This document shows, one piece after another, positions 16,821 through 25,914 of a stretch of 64,000 bases of DNA; positions within the stretch are counted from its first letter, which is position 1, and the number at the start of each line of letters is the position of its first letter. This stretch comes from Candidatus Latescibacterota bacterium. Its GTDB lineage: Bacteria > Latescibacterota > UBA2968. The notes below the pieces were generated by a model, which saw only the letters and a list, made by a program, of their open reading frames with translations, did no database searches and had not been told where the DNA came from. The DNA is taken from NCBI GenBank assembly GCA_022824945.1, contig JAJDYX010000056.1, positions 101,241 through 165,240 on the forward strand, in the 5' to 3' direction. Both the position numbers and the translations under genes were made by a program.

Positions 16821-19139
16821 ATGGACACCATAAACAGAAACGAACATCAAGAGCGAGCAACGTCGCAAGTGCTGGAATCTGAAAAAGGCGGTTCTGGACC
16901 TACCCTGAAAATAGGATTGCTGTTAATTATCTCATTTGCAATTGCAATGCCGGGCGAAGCATCACTTTACCCCGGTGCTGATGACCTCGACGCCCTGCTC
17001 GATGGTGTCGCCGAGATTGCGGCTCCTGGTGTCCCGAGTTCCTTCTCCGTCTATGGCCCTGAGAGCTTTCCGGTGATCGTGGGCGCCCCGCGCAATGCCG
17101 CGGATGCCGTGCGCGCTCCGGTCGTCTCGGCAGGCCGTTGGCAGGCAGGCCGCGTCGTCGCTCTGGGACACAAAGGCTACTTTAATAGCTCCACACTTGA
17201 GAAGGCGGACACCGCACGCCTGATGGCGAACGCGTTCGCCTGGGTCTCGGGGGGCGGAGCTTCAGCCAGTCCCCGCATTGGCGTCGTCGGTAACGCACAG
17301 CTACGCACCTGGTTGATCAGGACCGGTCACGATGTCGTCGAAGCTGCCCTGACATCGGAATCGCTGGGAGCGGTGGATGTCGTGGCCGTAGATATGGGGA
17401 ACCAGAGCGCGCCAGAGCTCGAAGCACTATCGGCGTTCGTGCGCGCCGGAGGTGGTCTGGTGACGGCTGCCAACGGTTGGGGCTGGGCGAGTCTGCACCC
17501 AAAACTGGATATCATCAATGACTTCGCTGGTAACCGCCTGCTCGCGCCTATCGGCATCCAGTGGTTAAACAGCTCCCTCAAACGCACATCGCCAGCGGGC
17601 TATGCCGTTGCCGAACCACCGTCTGAACTGACCCACGCTGGTAAGGCATTCAATGCGGTCAAGGCCCACATCGCAGGCAGGCGTAAGCTCACCCAGCCGG
17701 AGGTTGACCAAACTCTGCACACCCTGGCAAGAACCATCCGCGCTCTGCCTCCGAACGACGTGCTGTTCGCGCCGGACATGCAGGTTTTTTTTTCGAACTA
17801 CGAAGGGACCCGCTGGCCCTCGGCGAAGCACCCGGTGGACAAATCCGATGTAGTCGCCCGCATGGTCGCTACGCTCTTCGTGTCTGAGCATCACCGCACC
17901 CCACCCCAATCCGTGCGCGCTCATCCTGCGGCCGCAGATTTTCCCGGTACCGTCCCGACCGACGCCCCACGCCTGACACGTAGCCTTATCATCGACACCA
18001 CCGTGCCTCGCTGGCACTCAACCGGCCTCTACGCTGCGCCGGGCGACCTGGTCACGGTAACGGTACCGACCCGCGTCGCCAACAGCGGCTTCTTCGTGCG
18101 CATTGGCGCCCACAGCGACCAAATTTGGAGACGGCCCACATGGAAGCGCATGCCCAAAATCAGCTACCGTTTCCCCATCTCCGCTTCCAGGACCCGCGTC
18201 GCCAATGCCTTCGGGGGCCTGATTTACATCGAAGTTCCAAAGAAGAACCCCGGTTTCGGACGCATCACCGTCGAGGTCGAGGGCGCAGTGGCGGCACCGC
18301 TCTTCGTGCTTGGCGAGACAGACCCGGCCGTCTGGCGTGCGGAGATCCGCCATGCACCGGCTCCCTGGGCGGAGATCGCCGGGCGGAATATGATCGTCAC
18401 GACCCACTCCTCCGAAGTGCGCGAACTCGACGACCCGACCGCCGTAGCTGAGACCTGGGATCGCGTGCTGGACCTGGCCGCAGAACTGGCGGCCTGGCCG
18501 CCCAATGCACGCTCGAGCCCGGAGCGATTCGTCGTGGACCGCCAGATTTCGGCGGGCTACCTGCATTCCGGCTATCCCCTGATGGGCCATTTGGCCCATC
18601 AATCCAAACTGGTGGATGCCGAGCACATTCGCTCGGAGGGCAACTGGGGCTTCTTCCACGAGGTGGGCCACAACCACCAGCACAAAGACTGGACATTCAC
18701 TGGCACGACCGAGGTGACCGTCAACCTGTTCTCGCTCTACATCTATGAGTTTCTGTGCGGAATCCCGGCGGTTTATGGAGAGTTTCCCGGCAGAAAAAGA
18801 TTATGGGCCGCTCTAATGGCATCCTACGACTTTGGTAATCCTACCTTCGAACACTGGAAGAAAAACCCGTTCCTTGCCCTGATCATGTACGCGCAGATGC
18901 AGCAGGCGTTTGGCTGGGACGCCTATCGGCAGGTGTTCGCCACATACCGCGCCCTGCCCAACGACGAGCGCCCGAAGAACGACGACGAGAAGCGCGACCA
19001 GTGGCTGGTGCGCTTCTCGCGCACGGTGGGTCGCAACCTCGGCCCGTTCTTCGAGGCCTGGGGGATACCGACGTCGAAGGCCGCGCGGAACTCAATCGCC
19101 GACCTGCCAGTGTGGATGCCTCCCAACTTCCCGCCCTAG
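16821..19139 (+). CDS. M60-type (enhancin-like) secreted metallopeptidase
   Basis: About 772 residues from the ATG at 16821. The zinc motif HEVGH is at codon 18657, followed by NHQHKDW and a downstream Glu in FTGTTEVTVN; these are hallmarks of the M60/enhancin peptidases that attack mucin-type glycoproteins. A hydrophobic segment (IGLLLIISFAIAMPGEA) near the N-terminus predicts export. The start is uncertain: the frame opens at TTG 16737 one base after GGAGG, with TTG 16749 and ATG 16785 as options. The gene is visibly GC-richer than its neighbours (41 of 60 bases at 17401-17460 against 30 of 60 at 14281-14340), suggesting transfer. The nearby MNT/HEPN pair fits an inserted segment. Confidence 0.8.
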   Translation: MDTINRNEHQERATSQVLESEKGGSGPTLKIGLLLIISFAIAMPGEASLYPGADDLDALLDGVAEIAAPGVPSSFSVYGPESFPVIVGAPRNAADAVRAPVVSAGRWQAGRVVALGHKGYFNSSTLEKADTARLMANAFAWVSGGGASASPRIGVVGNAQLRTWLIRTGHDVVEAALTSESLGAVDVVAVDMGNQSAPELEALSAFVRAGGGLVTAANGWGWASLHPKLDIINDFAGNRLLAPIGIQWLNSSLKRTSPAGYAVAEPPSELTHAGKAFNAVKAHIAGRRKLTQPEVDQTLHTLARTIRALPPNDVLFAPDMQVFFSNYEGTRWPSAKHPVDKSDVVARMVATLFVSEHHRTPPQSVRAHPAAADFPGTVPTDAPRLTRSLIIDTTVPRWHSTGLYAAPGDLVTVTVPTRVANSGFFVRIGAHSDQIWRRPTWKRMPKISYRFPISASRTRVANAFGGLIYIEVPKKNPGFGRITVEVEGAVAAPLFVLGETDPAVWRAEIRHAPAPWAEIAGRNMIVTTHSSEVRELDDPTAVAETWDRVLDLAAELAAWPPNARSSPERFVVDRQISAGYLHSGYPLMGHLAHQSKLVDAEHIRSEGNWGFFHEVGHNHQHKDWTFTGTTEVTVNLFSLYIYEFLCGIPAVYGEFPGRKRLWAALMASYDFGNPTFEHWKKNPFLALIMYAQMQQAFGWDAYRQVFATYRALPNDERPKNDDEKRDQWLVRFSRTVGRNLGPFFEAWGIPTSKAARNSIADLPVWMPPNFPP

Positions 19140-19230
19140 CTTCGGTTTTCAATTATAGATTATGAGAGACAATAACAGGTCAGACCTCAAATGATGAAAA
19201 GACCATATATTTACCTGATCTTATCCTATG

Positions 19231-19265
19231 AAGAGGCGTCTTGAGTGCATTCAAAGACGCCTCTT
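19231..19265 (+). repeat. Perfect 12-bp inverted repeat before GWxTD gene
   Basis: AAGAGGCGTCTT at 19231-19242 and AAGACGCCTCTT at 19254-19265 form a hairpin with an 11-base loop. No T-run follows, so it is not a classic terminator. It lies 33 bases upstream of the start at 19298 and could be an operator or leader hairpin. Confidence 0.5.
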
Positions 19266-19297
19266 ACCTGCTTAACACCTCAAGGTGGAGGTTTCTA

Positions 19298-21718
19298 ATG
19301 ACATGGTCTCGAATCTGTATCCTCTATACACTCCTCTGCATCCTACCCCTGGATCAGGCGGCGGCAGACCAGCGGGACTCCCTGTTGACCCTGGGGCAAC
19401 AGTACCTTCGGGAAGGACAGACAGAAGCCGCGGTTACGACATTCTCTAACCTGACCAAAACCTTCCCAAAAGACGCGCACATCCAATCTCGCCTGGGCTA
19501 TGCATACTTAAAAAACCGCGACTTTGAAAAAGCGGAAGCCGCATTCAAGATGGCCAAAGGTCTGGATAAAAATTTGGCAGAAGCGTATGTGGGCCTGGGA
19601 CTCGTCTATGCCGAACGCCCGGCCTCGGGCCTATCGGCGTATAGCAACTTCCGCAAAGCCGTAGGCGAAGCCAAACGAGCGACCAAACTCGACTCGACTT
19701 ATGGGCCTGCGTACCGACTACTGGGCGAATTGTACGAACGGTTTCAGGAAGACCACCAGAAAGCCGTAGATTACTATCTAAAATATATCCAGGTGGAATC
19801 GGACAACCCCGACGGACTGTACTATTTTGGCCTCGCCTGTGTACAGGCCGATCAACACGACCAGATCGCGGCACACATCATCCCCTATATCAACGCAAAC
19901 GATCCCGAACTCCGCCTCTTACCCCTTGCTGCTGCGGGCTATTTTCATCAAAAAGAACACCGCCTCGCCCTGAACTATTTCGAACGCTACTTACAGCGCG
20001 TTGACAAAACCGAACGCGCCTATTACACCGACATATCTCTCGTCGCCTCAGAAAAAGAATGGCACGCATATCAGAGCCTATCCGAAGAACCTGAAAAGCT
20101 GGATTACCTGAACCGGTTCTGGCGGCGGCGAGACTCGGATCTACTGACCCAAATCAACGAACGCATCGTAGAACACTACCGGCGGGTATGGTATGCGCGC
20201 ACCTTTTTCTCCAAAAAAATCAGCCCCTATGATCAAAGGGGCGAAGTCTATATCCGGTACGGCGAACCCGATTATCGGTCTCGCTCCAACCAGCGCGAAT
20301 TTGTAACATCGCCAGAAGTAGAAGCCGTTCGCAACCGAATGGCAGCCGACATCTGGGGACCAGCCGCGACCTATCACACATTCACGGGACCCGTCTTTCC
20401 CATACGCAGCCAGCGCAAACCATTTGAAGGCAATATCACAAACGAAAGCCTGAACACCGGCGTATTTGGCACAGATGCCGGGGAAGACGACGCCGTCCTC
20501 GCCCTGAACCCGGGGGAAGAAGCCGAAACCCTGGGATTCCAATTTGTAACACCCGATCTGGTCGCATCCAGTCCATTTGATCTATCGGTTGCTCCCCGAT
20601 CAGAGCAGCGATTCTTGAATTACAGTCCCGTAACATCAGACCGCGAATTCGAAACCGTACCCTGGGAAACCTGGACATATACACAACTACAAGGCGGCGT
20701 GGAATTTACCTTCACCGACGAAGTCGGAAACGGACATTTTGATTTCGCGCCCCTTCCCCCCTTACCCCAAAGCGACAACCGAATCGCCAGCATAGCGCGG
20801 CTCATGGAATACGCCCCGGGGGTCATCTATCAGCAATCTATCGGCGCTGTACCAGACTATTATCGCCCCAGCGTGGGCAAAGACGCCCTCCACTTCTTTT
20901 ACGACGTCGCGGATTTCCGCGGACCAGATGGCAAAACCATTGTAGAAGTGTACTACGGAGTACCCCCGGCAGAAGTAACCGTGGGCAAAGGAGACCGTGA
21001 CTATCTCATACATACAAAAGCCACCCTTGCCCTCGCGGACGCAAGCCATGAAAATATCTACCGCGCACACGAAATACTCTCCTACCAGAACAGCCGGGAG
21101 TTTCCCAAAATCCGGGGCGTATTCATCCCCGATGTCATACGCATTGAAGCATCTCCCGGAGAAAAATATCAGCTACAGGTACAATTGGAAGACGAATTAT
21201 CCGGGCGCACAGGCGCGTACAAACAGGAACTCGCAGTTTCCGACTTCAACTCCGAAGGCGTAAAAATCAGCGGTATCCAACTCGCATCCTCAATCGCCGA
21301 GACGGGCACCAACGACCGCCTGAGAAAAAAAGACATCTACGTATCCCCAATGGCTTCCCGAAGCTACCCCCTGGGCAGTCGGGTATTTGCCTACTTTGAA
21401 ATCTACAATTTAAAACGCGACACCTTCGGACAAACCCGCTACAAAGTGCAGTACCGCGTGCAGTTTAACCCCCGCAACACCGTAGGCCTCGCAGGCGTCA
21501 TCACCTCGGGAATCCGCGTACTTCTGCGGCAGCAAAAACCCCAGGTCTCTGTAACTTATGAACAGGTGGGCTCCGACGAAGAAGAACGCGAATACGTAGA
21601 ACTCGATCTAAAAAAAGCCAAACCGGGAGTAAATGTGGTAGAAATCACTGTACAGGACAAAGTAAGCGGAGAAAAAGCAACGCGAGAGGTCGTATTTTTC
21701 TACGGCGGATCGGGATAG
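19298..21718 (+). CDS. TPR protein with GWxTD-like domain
   Basis: An 806-residue secreted protein. The ATG at 19298 follows GGTGGAGG and begins a signal peptide (to about DQAAA). TPR repeats occupy about residues 30-260. A GWxTD-type region follows (FWRRRDSDL ... RGEVYIRYGEPDYRSRS), although the name-giving motif reads SPYDQ here. The C-terminal half is beta-rich and ends in EKATREVVFFYGG. GWxTD proteins are common in Acidobacteria and FCB-like lineages and have no defined activity. The TAG stop coincides with the first bases of the 8-bp tandem array. Confidence 0.7.
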   Translation: MTWSRICILYTLLCILPLDQAAADQRDSLLTLGQQYLREGQTEAAVTTFSNLTKTFPKDAHIQSRLGYAYLKNRDFEKAEAAFKMAKGLDKNLAEAYVGLGLVYAERPASGLSAYSNFRKAVGEAKRATKLDSTYGPAYRLLGELYERFQEDHQKAVDYYLKYIQVESDNPDGLYYFGLACVQADQHDQIAAHIIPYINANDPELRLLPLAAAGYFHQKEHRLALNYFERYLQRVDKTERAYYTDISLVASEKEWHAYQSLSEEPEKLDYLNRFWRRRDSDLLTQINERIVEHYRRVWYARTFFSKKISPYDQRGEVYIRYGEPDYRSRSNQREFVTSPEVEAVRNRMAADIWGPAATYHTFTGPVFPIRSQRKPFEGNITNESLNTGVFGTDAGEDDAVLALNPGEEAETLGFQFVTPDLVASSPFDLSVAPRSEQRFLNYSPVTSDREFETVPWETWTYTQLQGGVEFTFTDEVGNGHFDFAPLPPLPQSDNRIASIARLMEYAPGVIYQQSIGAVPDYYRPSVGKDALHFFYDVADFRGPDGKTIVEVYYGVPPAEVTVGKGDRDYLIHTKATLALADASHENIYRAHEILSYQNSREFPKIRGVFIPDVIRIEASPGEKYQLQVQLEDELSGRTGAYKQELAVSDFNSEGVKISGIQLASSIAETGTNDRLRKKDIYVSPMASRSYPLGSRVFAYFEIYNLKRDTFGQTRYKVQYRVQFNPRNTVGLAGVITSGIRVLLRQQKPQVSVTYEQVGSDEEEREYVELDLKKAKPGVNVVEITVQDKVSGEKATREVVFFYGGSG

Positions 21719-21843
21719 ACGAATAGACGAATAGACGAATAGACGAATAGACGAATAGACGAATAGACGAATAGACGAATAGACGAATAGACGAATAGAC
21801 GAATAGACGAATAGACGAATAGACGAATAGACGAATAGACGAA
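21713..21843 (+). repeat. GAATAGAC tandem array, 15 perfect units
   Basis: Fifteen perfect copies of GAATAGAC cover 21721-21840, flanked by partial units. The stop codon of the preceding gene (21716-21718) lies at its edge. An 8-base period cannot be coding in a single frame without stops. It is a simple-sequence array prone to slippage. Confidence 0.9.
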
Positions 21844-21877
21844 CCCCGCCCTACTACCCAAAGTCAGTGCTAATCCC

Positions 21878-21933
21878 GATTCGTAGATTCGTAGATTCGC
21901 TGATTCGTAGATTCGTAGATTCGTAGATTCGCG
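21878..21933 (+). repeat. GATTCGTA tandem array, seven units
   Basis: Seven units of GATTCGTA (two carry GATTCGCT or GATTCGCG) end 19 bases before the dioxygenase start. ATTCGT in these units is complementary to ACGAAT in the array at 21713-21843, so a transcript across both could fold into a long imperfect hairpin. Confidence 0.75.
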
Positions 21934-21952
21934 CTTTTATTCAGGAGACCCC

Positions 21953-22780
21953 ATGCCCATAACCGACGCCCTTCCCGGCATGAAACGGGAACTGAAATTT
22001 TACCCGGCAAAAAATGACGCGCCCAAAAAACTGACGCGGGCGCAAATCCAGTACTTCAACGAAAAGGGATATATCTTCCCCCTCGACGTCTTCAGCAAAA
22101 AAGAAGTCGAAGCCAATCGCGCGTACTTTGACAAACTCATGGGCAAAGCACAGGCAGCGGGCAAAAACAGCTACTCAATCAACGGATGGCACCGCAGTTG
22201 CAAAGGCATCTACGACCTGCTCGTCGATAACCGCATCCTCGACTATGTCGAAGACCTGCTCGGACCCAACCTCGTCTCGCGCATGACCCACTACTTCAAC
22301 AAAATGCCCGGAGACGGCAAAAAAGTCGCCTTTCATCAAGACGCATCCTACTGGCCCCTCACACCCTCCAAAACCGTAACCGTCTGGCTCGCCATTGACG
22401 ATGTTGACCTCGCAAATGCCCCCATGGAAGTCATACCCGGCTCGCACCGCCACGGACAAATACCCTTTGAACGCAGCACACCAGAAGAAAATAACGTCCT
22501 CGGACAATCCGTTCACCACGCCGAAAAATTTGGCGCCCCCGTACCCTTAATCATGAAAGCCGGGCAAATCTCCATCCACTCCGATTTATTGCTACACGGC
22601 TCCAGACCCAACACCTCGCAACGGCGTCGCTGTGGCCTCACCCTGCGCTACATGCCCCCCGAAGTCCGCACCCGAGAAACCGACCACGCACCCGCGGTCT
22701 TATGCCGCGGCATGGATCCTTCAGGATACTGGCAACACATCCCCCGTCCCGACGGCGATGAAATCCCGGAAAGAAAGTGA
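21953..22780 (+). CDS. Phytanoyl-CoA dioxygenase (PhyH) family oxygenase
   Basis: A 275-residue Fe(II)/2-oxoglutarate oxygenase. The metal triad is His128, Asp130 (FHQD) and His215 (LLLHGSRPN), and Arg residues after it (QRRRCGLTLRY) fit 2-oxoglutarate binding. AGGAG at 21942-21946 sets the start. PhyH members in these lineages are expanded and hydroxylate small natural products; the substrate is not predictable. It stands alone on the plus strand and converges on the MATE gene. Confidence 0.85.
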   Translation: MPITDALPGMKRELKFYPAKNDAPKKLTRAQIQYFNEKGYIFPLDVFSKKEVEANRAYFDKLMGKAQAAGKNSYSINGWHRSCKGIYDLLVDNRILDYVEDLLGPNLVSRMTHYFNKMPGDGKKVAFHQDASYWPLTPSKTVTVWLAIDDVDLANAPMEVIPGSHRHGQIPFERSTPEENNVLGQSVHHAEKFGAPVPLIMKAGQISIHSDLLLHGSRPNTSQRRRCGLTLRYMPPEVRTRETDHAPAVLCRGMDPSGYWQHIPRPDGDEIPERK

Positions 22781-22799
22781 AACACAATTCCCGATTCCC

Positions 22800-24182
22800 T
22801 CATATCACCGTCCGTTTCCAGGCACCTTTTAGATAGGACGCCCAGACCAGAACGCCCTGGATAATGCCGCCAATCAGCCAGGCAATCCAGATGCCGAGGG
22901 TATCCATCCCAAACAGAAATGCCAGAACATAGGACAACGGCAGCATAACCACCCATTGCGCCAAAATCGTGTAGTAGAGCGGAGGCCGGGTCTCACCGCC
23001 ACCTGCCAGGACACCTGCGGACACGATGGACAACGCGGAGAAAACCTGTGCAATCGTAAAAAACCAGAGCATGATATAGCCCATATCAATGACGGCTACC
23101 GAATCGGTAAACAAATCGACGATTTCACGGGCGAAGGCACAAATAATAATGGCGCAAACAACGATAAACACCATACAGAGCCGGATCGTACTCGCCCCAA
23201 AGCGTTCCGCTTGCGGTATCTGCTTTGCGCCCAATCGCTGACCAACCAGAGCAGTTGCCGCTACGCCAAAAGCCAGCGCTGGCATAATGCCGATCATCCG
23301 CATCTGCAACCCAATCGTCAGCGCAGCGACCGCAGTAGTGGGCTGCGAAGTCCAACTCGCCACCCGATAGAACAGGATGCGCGCGCCATTGCGGAAAAAA
23401 CCCTGAATGCCCGCTGGCACCCCGATCCGCATCATCCGCCCGATAATATCCCGATTAATAGACAGACGCCAGGTCCAGTGCATATGCACACGCGAGCGCC
23501 CGGAAGTAAGCAGCCAGAAACCGATAATACAACCGACAGCCCGCGAAACGAGCGTACCAACCGCAGCACCACAAACCCCCATCTGCGGTAGCCCCCAAGC
23601 ACCAAAGATCAAGCCATAGGTAAGGGGAAGCTTCAAAACTATAATGAGACACGAAATCTTCAACGGCGTTCGGGTATCGCCGGCACCGCCAAAAATCGCG
23701 CTGATGAGAAAATTGAGCATCATGAAAATGACGCCGCCAAAATAGATGCGCAGGAAAGGCACGGCATGGCCGAGCACCTCGGGTTGTGCCCCCAACAAGA
23801 TCAACATGGGGCGGGCGATTAAGCCTCCGAGCACAGCCATGACAATGGACAGCAGCGCCCCCATCAGAATGGCCTGTTGCGCCGTATGACTCAGGTCCTC
23901 GTGGCGTTCAGCCCCATAAAATTGAGCGACCAGAGTACGCGACCCGGTGCTAATCGCCATCGCCATGACCATCGTTAGAAACAGAATCTGCCGACTGAGG
24001 CCCACCGCTGAAATCGCTTCCGGACCCAGTTGCCCGACCATGGAGATATCGATGAGGCCCTCCATTGCATCGAGCATCGAAGCAGCCACCACGGGCCAGG
24101 CAATAGCCCAGACCTGGGGCAGAACAGGCGTCTGATCTGTGGGCGTTGCAGGGGGGCTGGAAGCCGATCCGGATTGGGGCAT
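22800..24182 (-). CDS. MATE family efflux transporter
   Basis: About 460 residues, inner membrane, with twelve hydrophobic helices in two six-helix halves. Typical MATE landmarks are PVVAASMLDAMEGLIDISMVG, ISAIFGGAGDTRTPLK and ALVGQRLGAKQ. It expels cationic drugs or metabolites by Na+ or H+ antiport. The ATG at 24182 is chosen over an upstream in-frame ATG at 24263 because the longer form would lie within the preceding hydrolase gene and lacks the family N-terminus. It begins just after the stop of the hydrolase at 24190 and ends the minus-strand operon. Confidence 0.85.
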   Translation of the reverse strand: MPQSGSASSPPATPTDQTPVLPQVWAIAWPVVAASMLDAMEGLIDISMVGQLGPEAISAVGLSRQILFLTMVMAMAISTGSRTLVAQFYGAERHEDLSHTAQQAILMGALLSIVMAVLGGLIARPMLILLGAQPEVLGHAVPFLRIYFGGVIFMMLNFLISAIFGGAGDTRTPLKISCLIIVLKLPLTYGLIFGAWGLPQMGVCGAAVGTLVSRAVGCIIGFWLLTSGRSRVHMHWTWRLSINRDIIGRMMRIGVPAGIQGFFRNGARILFYRVASWTSQPTTAVAALTIGLQMRMIGIMPALAFGVAATALVGQRLGAKQIPQAERFGASTIRLCMVFIVVCAIIICAFAREIVDLFTDSVAVIDMGYIMLWFFTIAQVFSALSIVSAGVLAGGGETRPPLYYTILAQWVVMLPLSYVLAFLFGMDTLGIWIAWLIGGIIQGVLVWASYLKGAWKRTVI

Positions 24183-24189
24183 AGTGTGC

Positions 24190-25914
24190 TCAATCGGCAG
24201 TTGGGTGGGAAACAGCAGGGAGCACGAGCCGCGAAGGATGGGCTGCCGAGTGATGTACGGCATTCGTCGCCCTCACCAACTCGGTATCTGCCAGATCGTT
24301 CCTTCCCGTATTGTGATTGCGATCGTGATTGGGGAAATCGCTGGATGTGATCTCCAGACGGATGCGATGGCCCGGTTCAAAACGGCAGGCCGTTGGACCG
24401 AGTTGGATGCGCAACGCCACCACCGTCCCCACTTCCAACAGCTCTTCAATATCGAGGCCGTTGCGGTGACGCACGCGCACCATGCCGTAGCACACCTCCA
24501 GCGCGGGAGCCGGGTCCCCGTCTGAGGCCGGGTGCTCATCGACCAGGCGCGCAAAAAAGTCCGTATCTGGCGCTGACGAACTGACAAAGAGAATAACTTC
24601 TGGATAACCGGCAATCTCCACGGCTTCAGTCAGAGGCGTAGAGCGGTAGCAGAGGATATCATCGCGATCCTCCAACACGCGCCGGTCCGACGGACCCGTA
24701 AACAACTGCTTCGTCCACAAGGTCGGCACCGGGTTATGAGGATCGTAGTCAAAGAGATCGACCTCGACACCGTCATTTCCACCATCAACTGAAAGCCGCC
24801 CAGAACCGCCAAATCCGGCATTGCCGTCGCTGCTCAACAAATACGCGCGCGGTGTCGTGTTCGGTGGCGGCCAGGTGTCTGCCTCGCGCCAATACCCCCC
24901 CTGCCCCGCCATCGCGAAATAGCGCACTGCTGGCTCGCGGTCGATGCCATTGTCGTCTTCTTTGAGCCAGTAGTCAAACCATCGGATAATCAGACTCGGC
25001 AGATCAAGCTCTGCCTGCGGACCAAAATCGAACCCCGCCACCTGCCGACTACCGAGACTCGGATGATTCCACGGACCAGCGACCAGCTTTGTCTGCGACC
25101 GCGCACGCTCGGTACGACCGTTGCGCTGCATCAGTTGCAGATGCCGCATTGAGCCATTGCAGTGATCATACCAACCACTAAAGTCGAGATTTGGCACCGC
25201 GACTTCCCCGTGTACCTCGTCGAACCGCCATGCCCGCCGATTTGGGTCCTCGAGCCAGTCTCTCGCGTACTCCGCCAGCCCCGGCGGCAGGTGGCGCGAA
25301 ACATCGAGCCACGGCAGAAAGTCGAGCCATTGGCGCTCGACATCCTCGTTCCATTCCTGCAGCGCCTCCGCTGGCGTGTGCGGCGGCGGCAATCCCCGGC
25401 GCCGTCGAAGATCCGGCGCCATAGAAGTGAGCCACCACTTGATGCGGCGTCCCGGCCGGAACCCGCCCGGCCAATCGACCTCTGTCAATTCCAGTGGAAT
25501 GGTGTACGCACACATCGCCACCAGATGCGGCGGGCGCAATTTTGCCAACTGCCACTGCATCCAGGCGTTATAAGAAGCTCCGAGCGTACCCACCTTCCCA
25601 TTGCACCAGGGCTGCGCTGCCAGCCACTCTACAGAATCGTAGCCATCTTCGGCATCCCCCGTATGCGCCTCGGTAAACGGCACCCAGTTACCCTCAGACC
25701 CGTAGCGTCCACGCGAGTCCATACTCACCACGGCGTAACCGGCGCGCACATAACGCTCAAATCCGGACTTTGGACGGCCATAAGGCGTGCGCAGCAAAAT
25801 TCCAGGAAAGCGCCCTTCCACATCGGGGCGGAACACATGTGCCGCCATCCGCATCCCATCGCGCATCGGCACCTTCACATCAGTCTCAGTAAGAATCTCC
25901 ATAGCATCATTCAT
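24190..25914 (-). CDS. CocE/NonD family hydrolase (X-Pro dipeptidyl-peptidase-like)
   Basis: A 574-residue alpha/beta hydrolase with the N-terminal S15-type domain (RTPYGRPKSGFERYVRAGYA, MDSRGRYGSEG) and nucleophile Ser114 in GTLGASYNAW. The C-terminal jelly-roll domain (PF08530-like) includes EIAGYPEVILFVSSSAPDTD and GHRIRLEITSSDFP. Family members cleave amides and esters such as cocaine, acyl-amino acids or glutaryl-antibiotics. The start codon overlaps the stop of the metallo-beta-lactamase gene by four bases (ATGA), showing coupling. Confidence 0.85.
   Translation of the reverse strand: MNDAMEILTETDVKVPMRDGMRMAAHVFRPDVEGRFPGILLRTPYGRPKSGFERYVRAGYAVVSMDSRGRYGSEGNWVPFTEAHTGDAEDGYDSVEWLAAQPWCNGKVGTLGASYNAWMQWQLAKLRPPHLVAMCAYTIPLELTEVDWPGGFRPGRRIKWWLTSMAPDLRRRRGLPPPHTPAEALQEWNEDVERQWLDFLPWLDVSRHLPPGLAEYARDWLEDPNRRAWRFDEVHGEVAVPNLDFSGWYDHCNGSMRHLQLMQRNGRTERARSQTKLVAGPWNHPSLGSRQVAGFDFGPQAELDLPSLIIRWFDYWLKEDDNGIDREPAVRYFAMAGQGGYWREADTWPPPNTTPRAYLLSSDGNAGFGGSGRLSVDGGNDGVEVDLFDYDPHNPVPTLWTKQLFTGPSDRRVLEDRDDILCYRSTPLTEAVEIAGYPEVILFVSSSAPDTDFFARLVDEHPASDGDPAPALEVCYGMVRVRHRNGLDIEELLEVGTVVALRIQLGPTACRFEPGHRIRLEITSSDFPNHDRNHNTGRNDLADTELVRATNAVHHSAAHPSRLVLPAVSHPTAD

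Noticed and set aside
21713..21933. Possible CRISPR array
   Set aside because: Units are 8 bp with no spacers; it is a simple tandem repeat.
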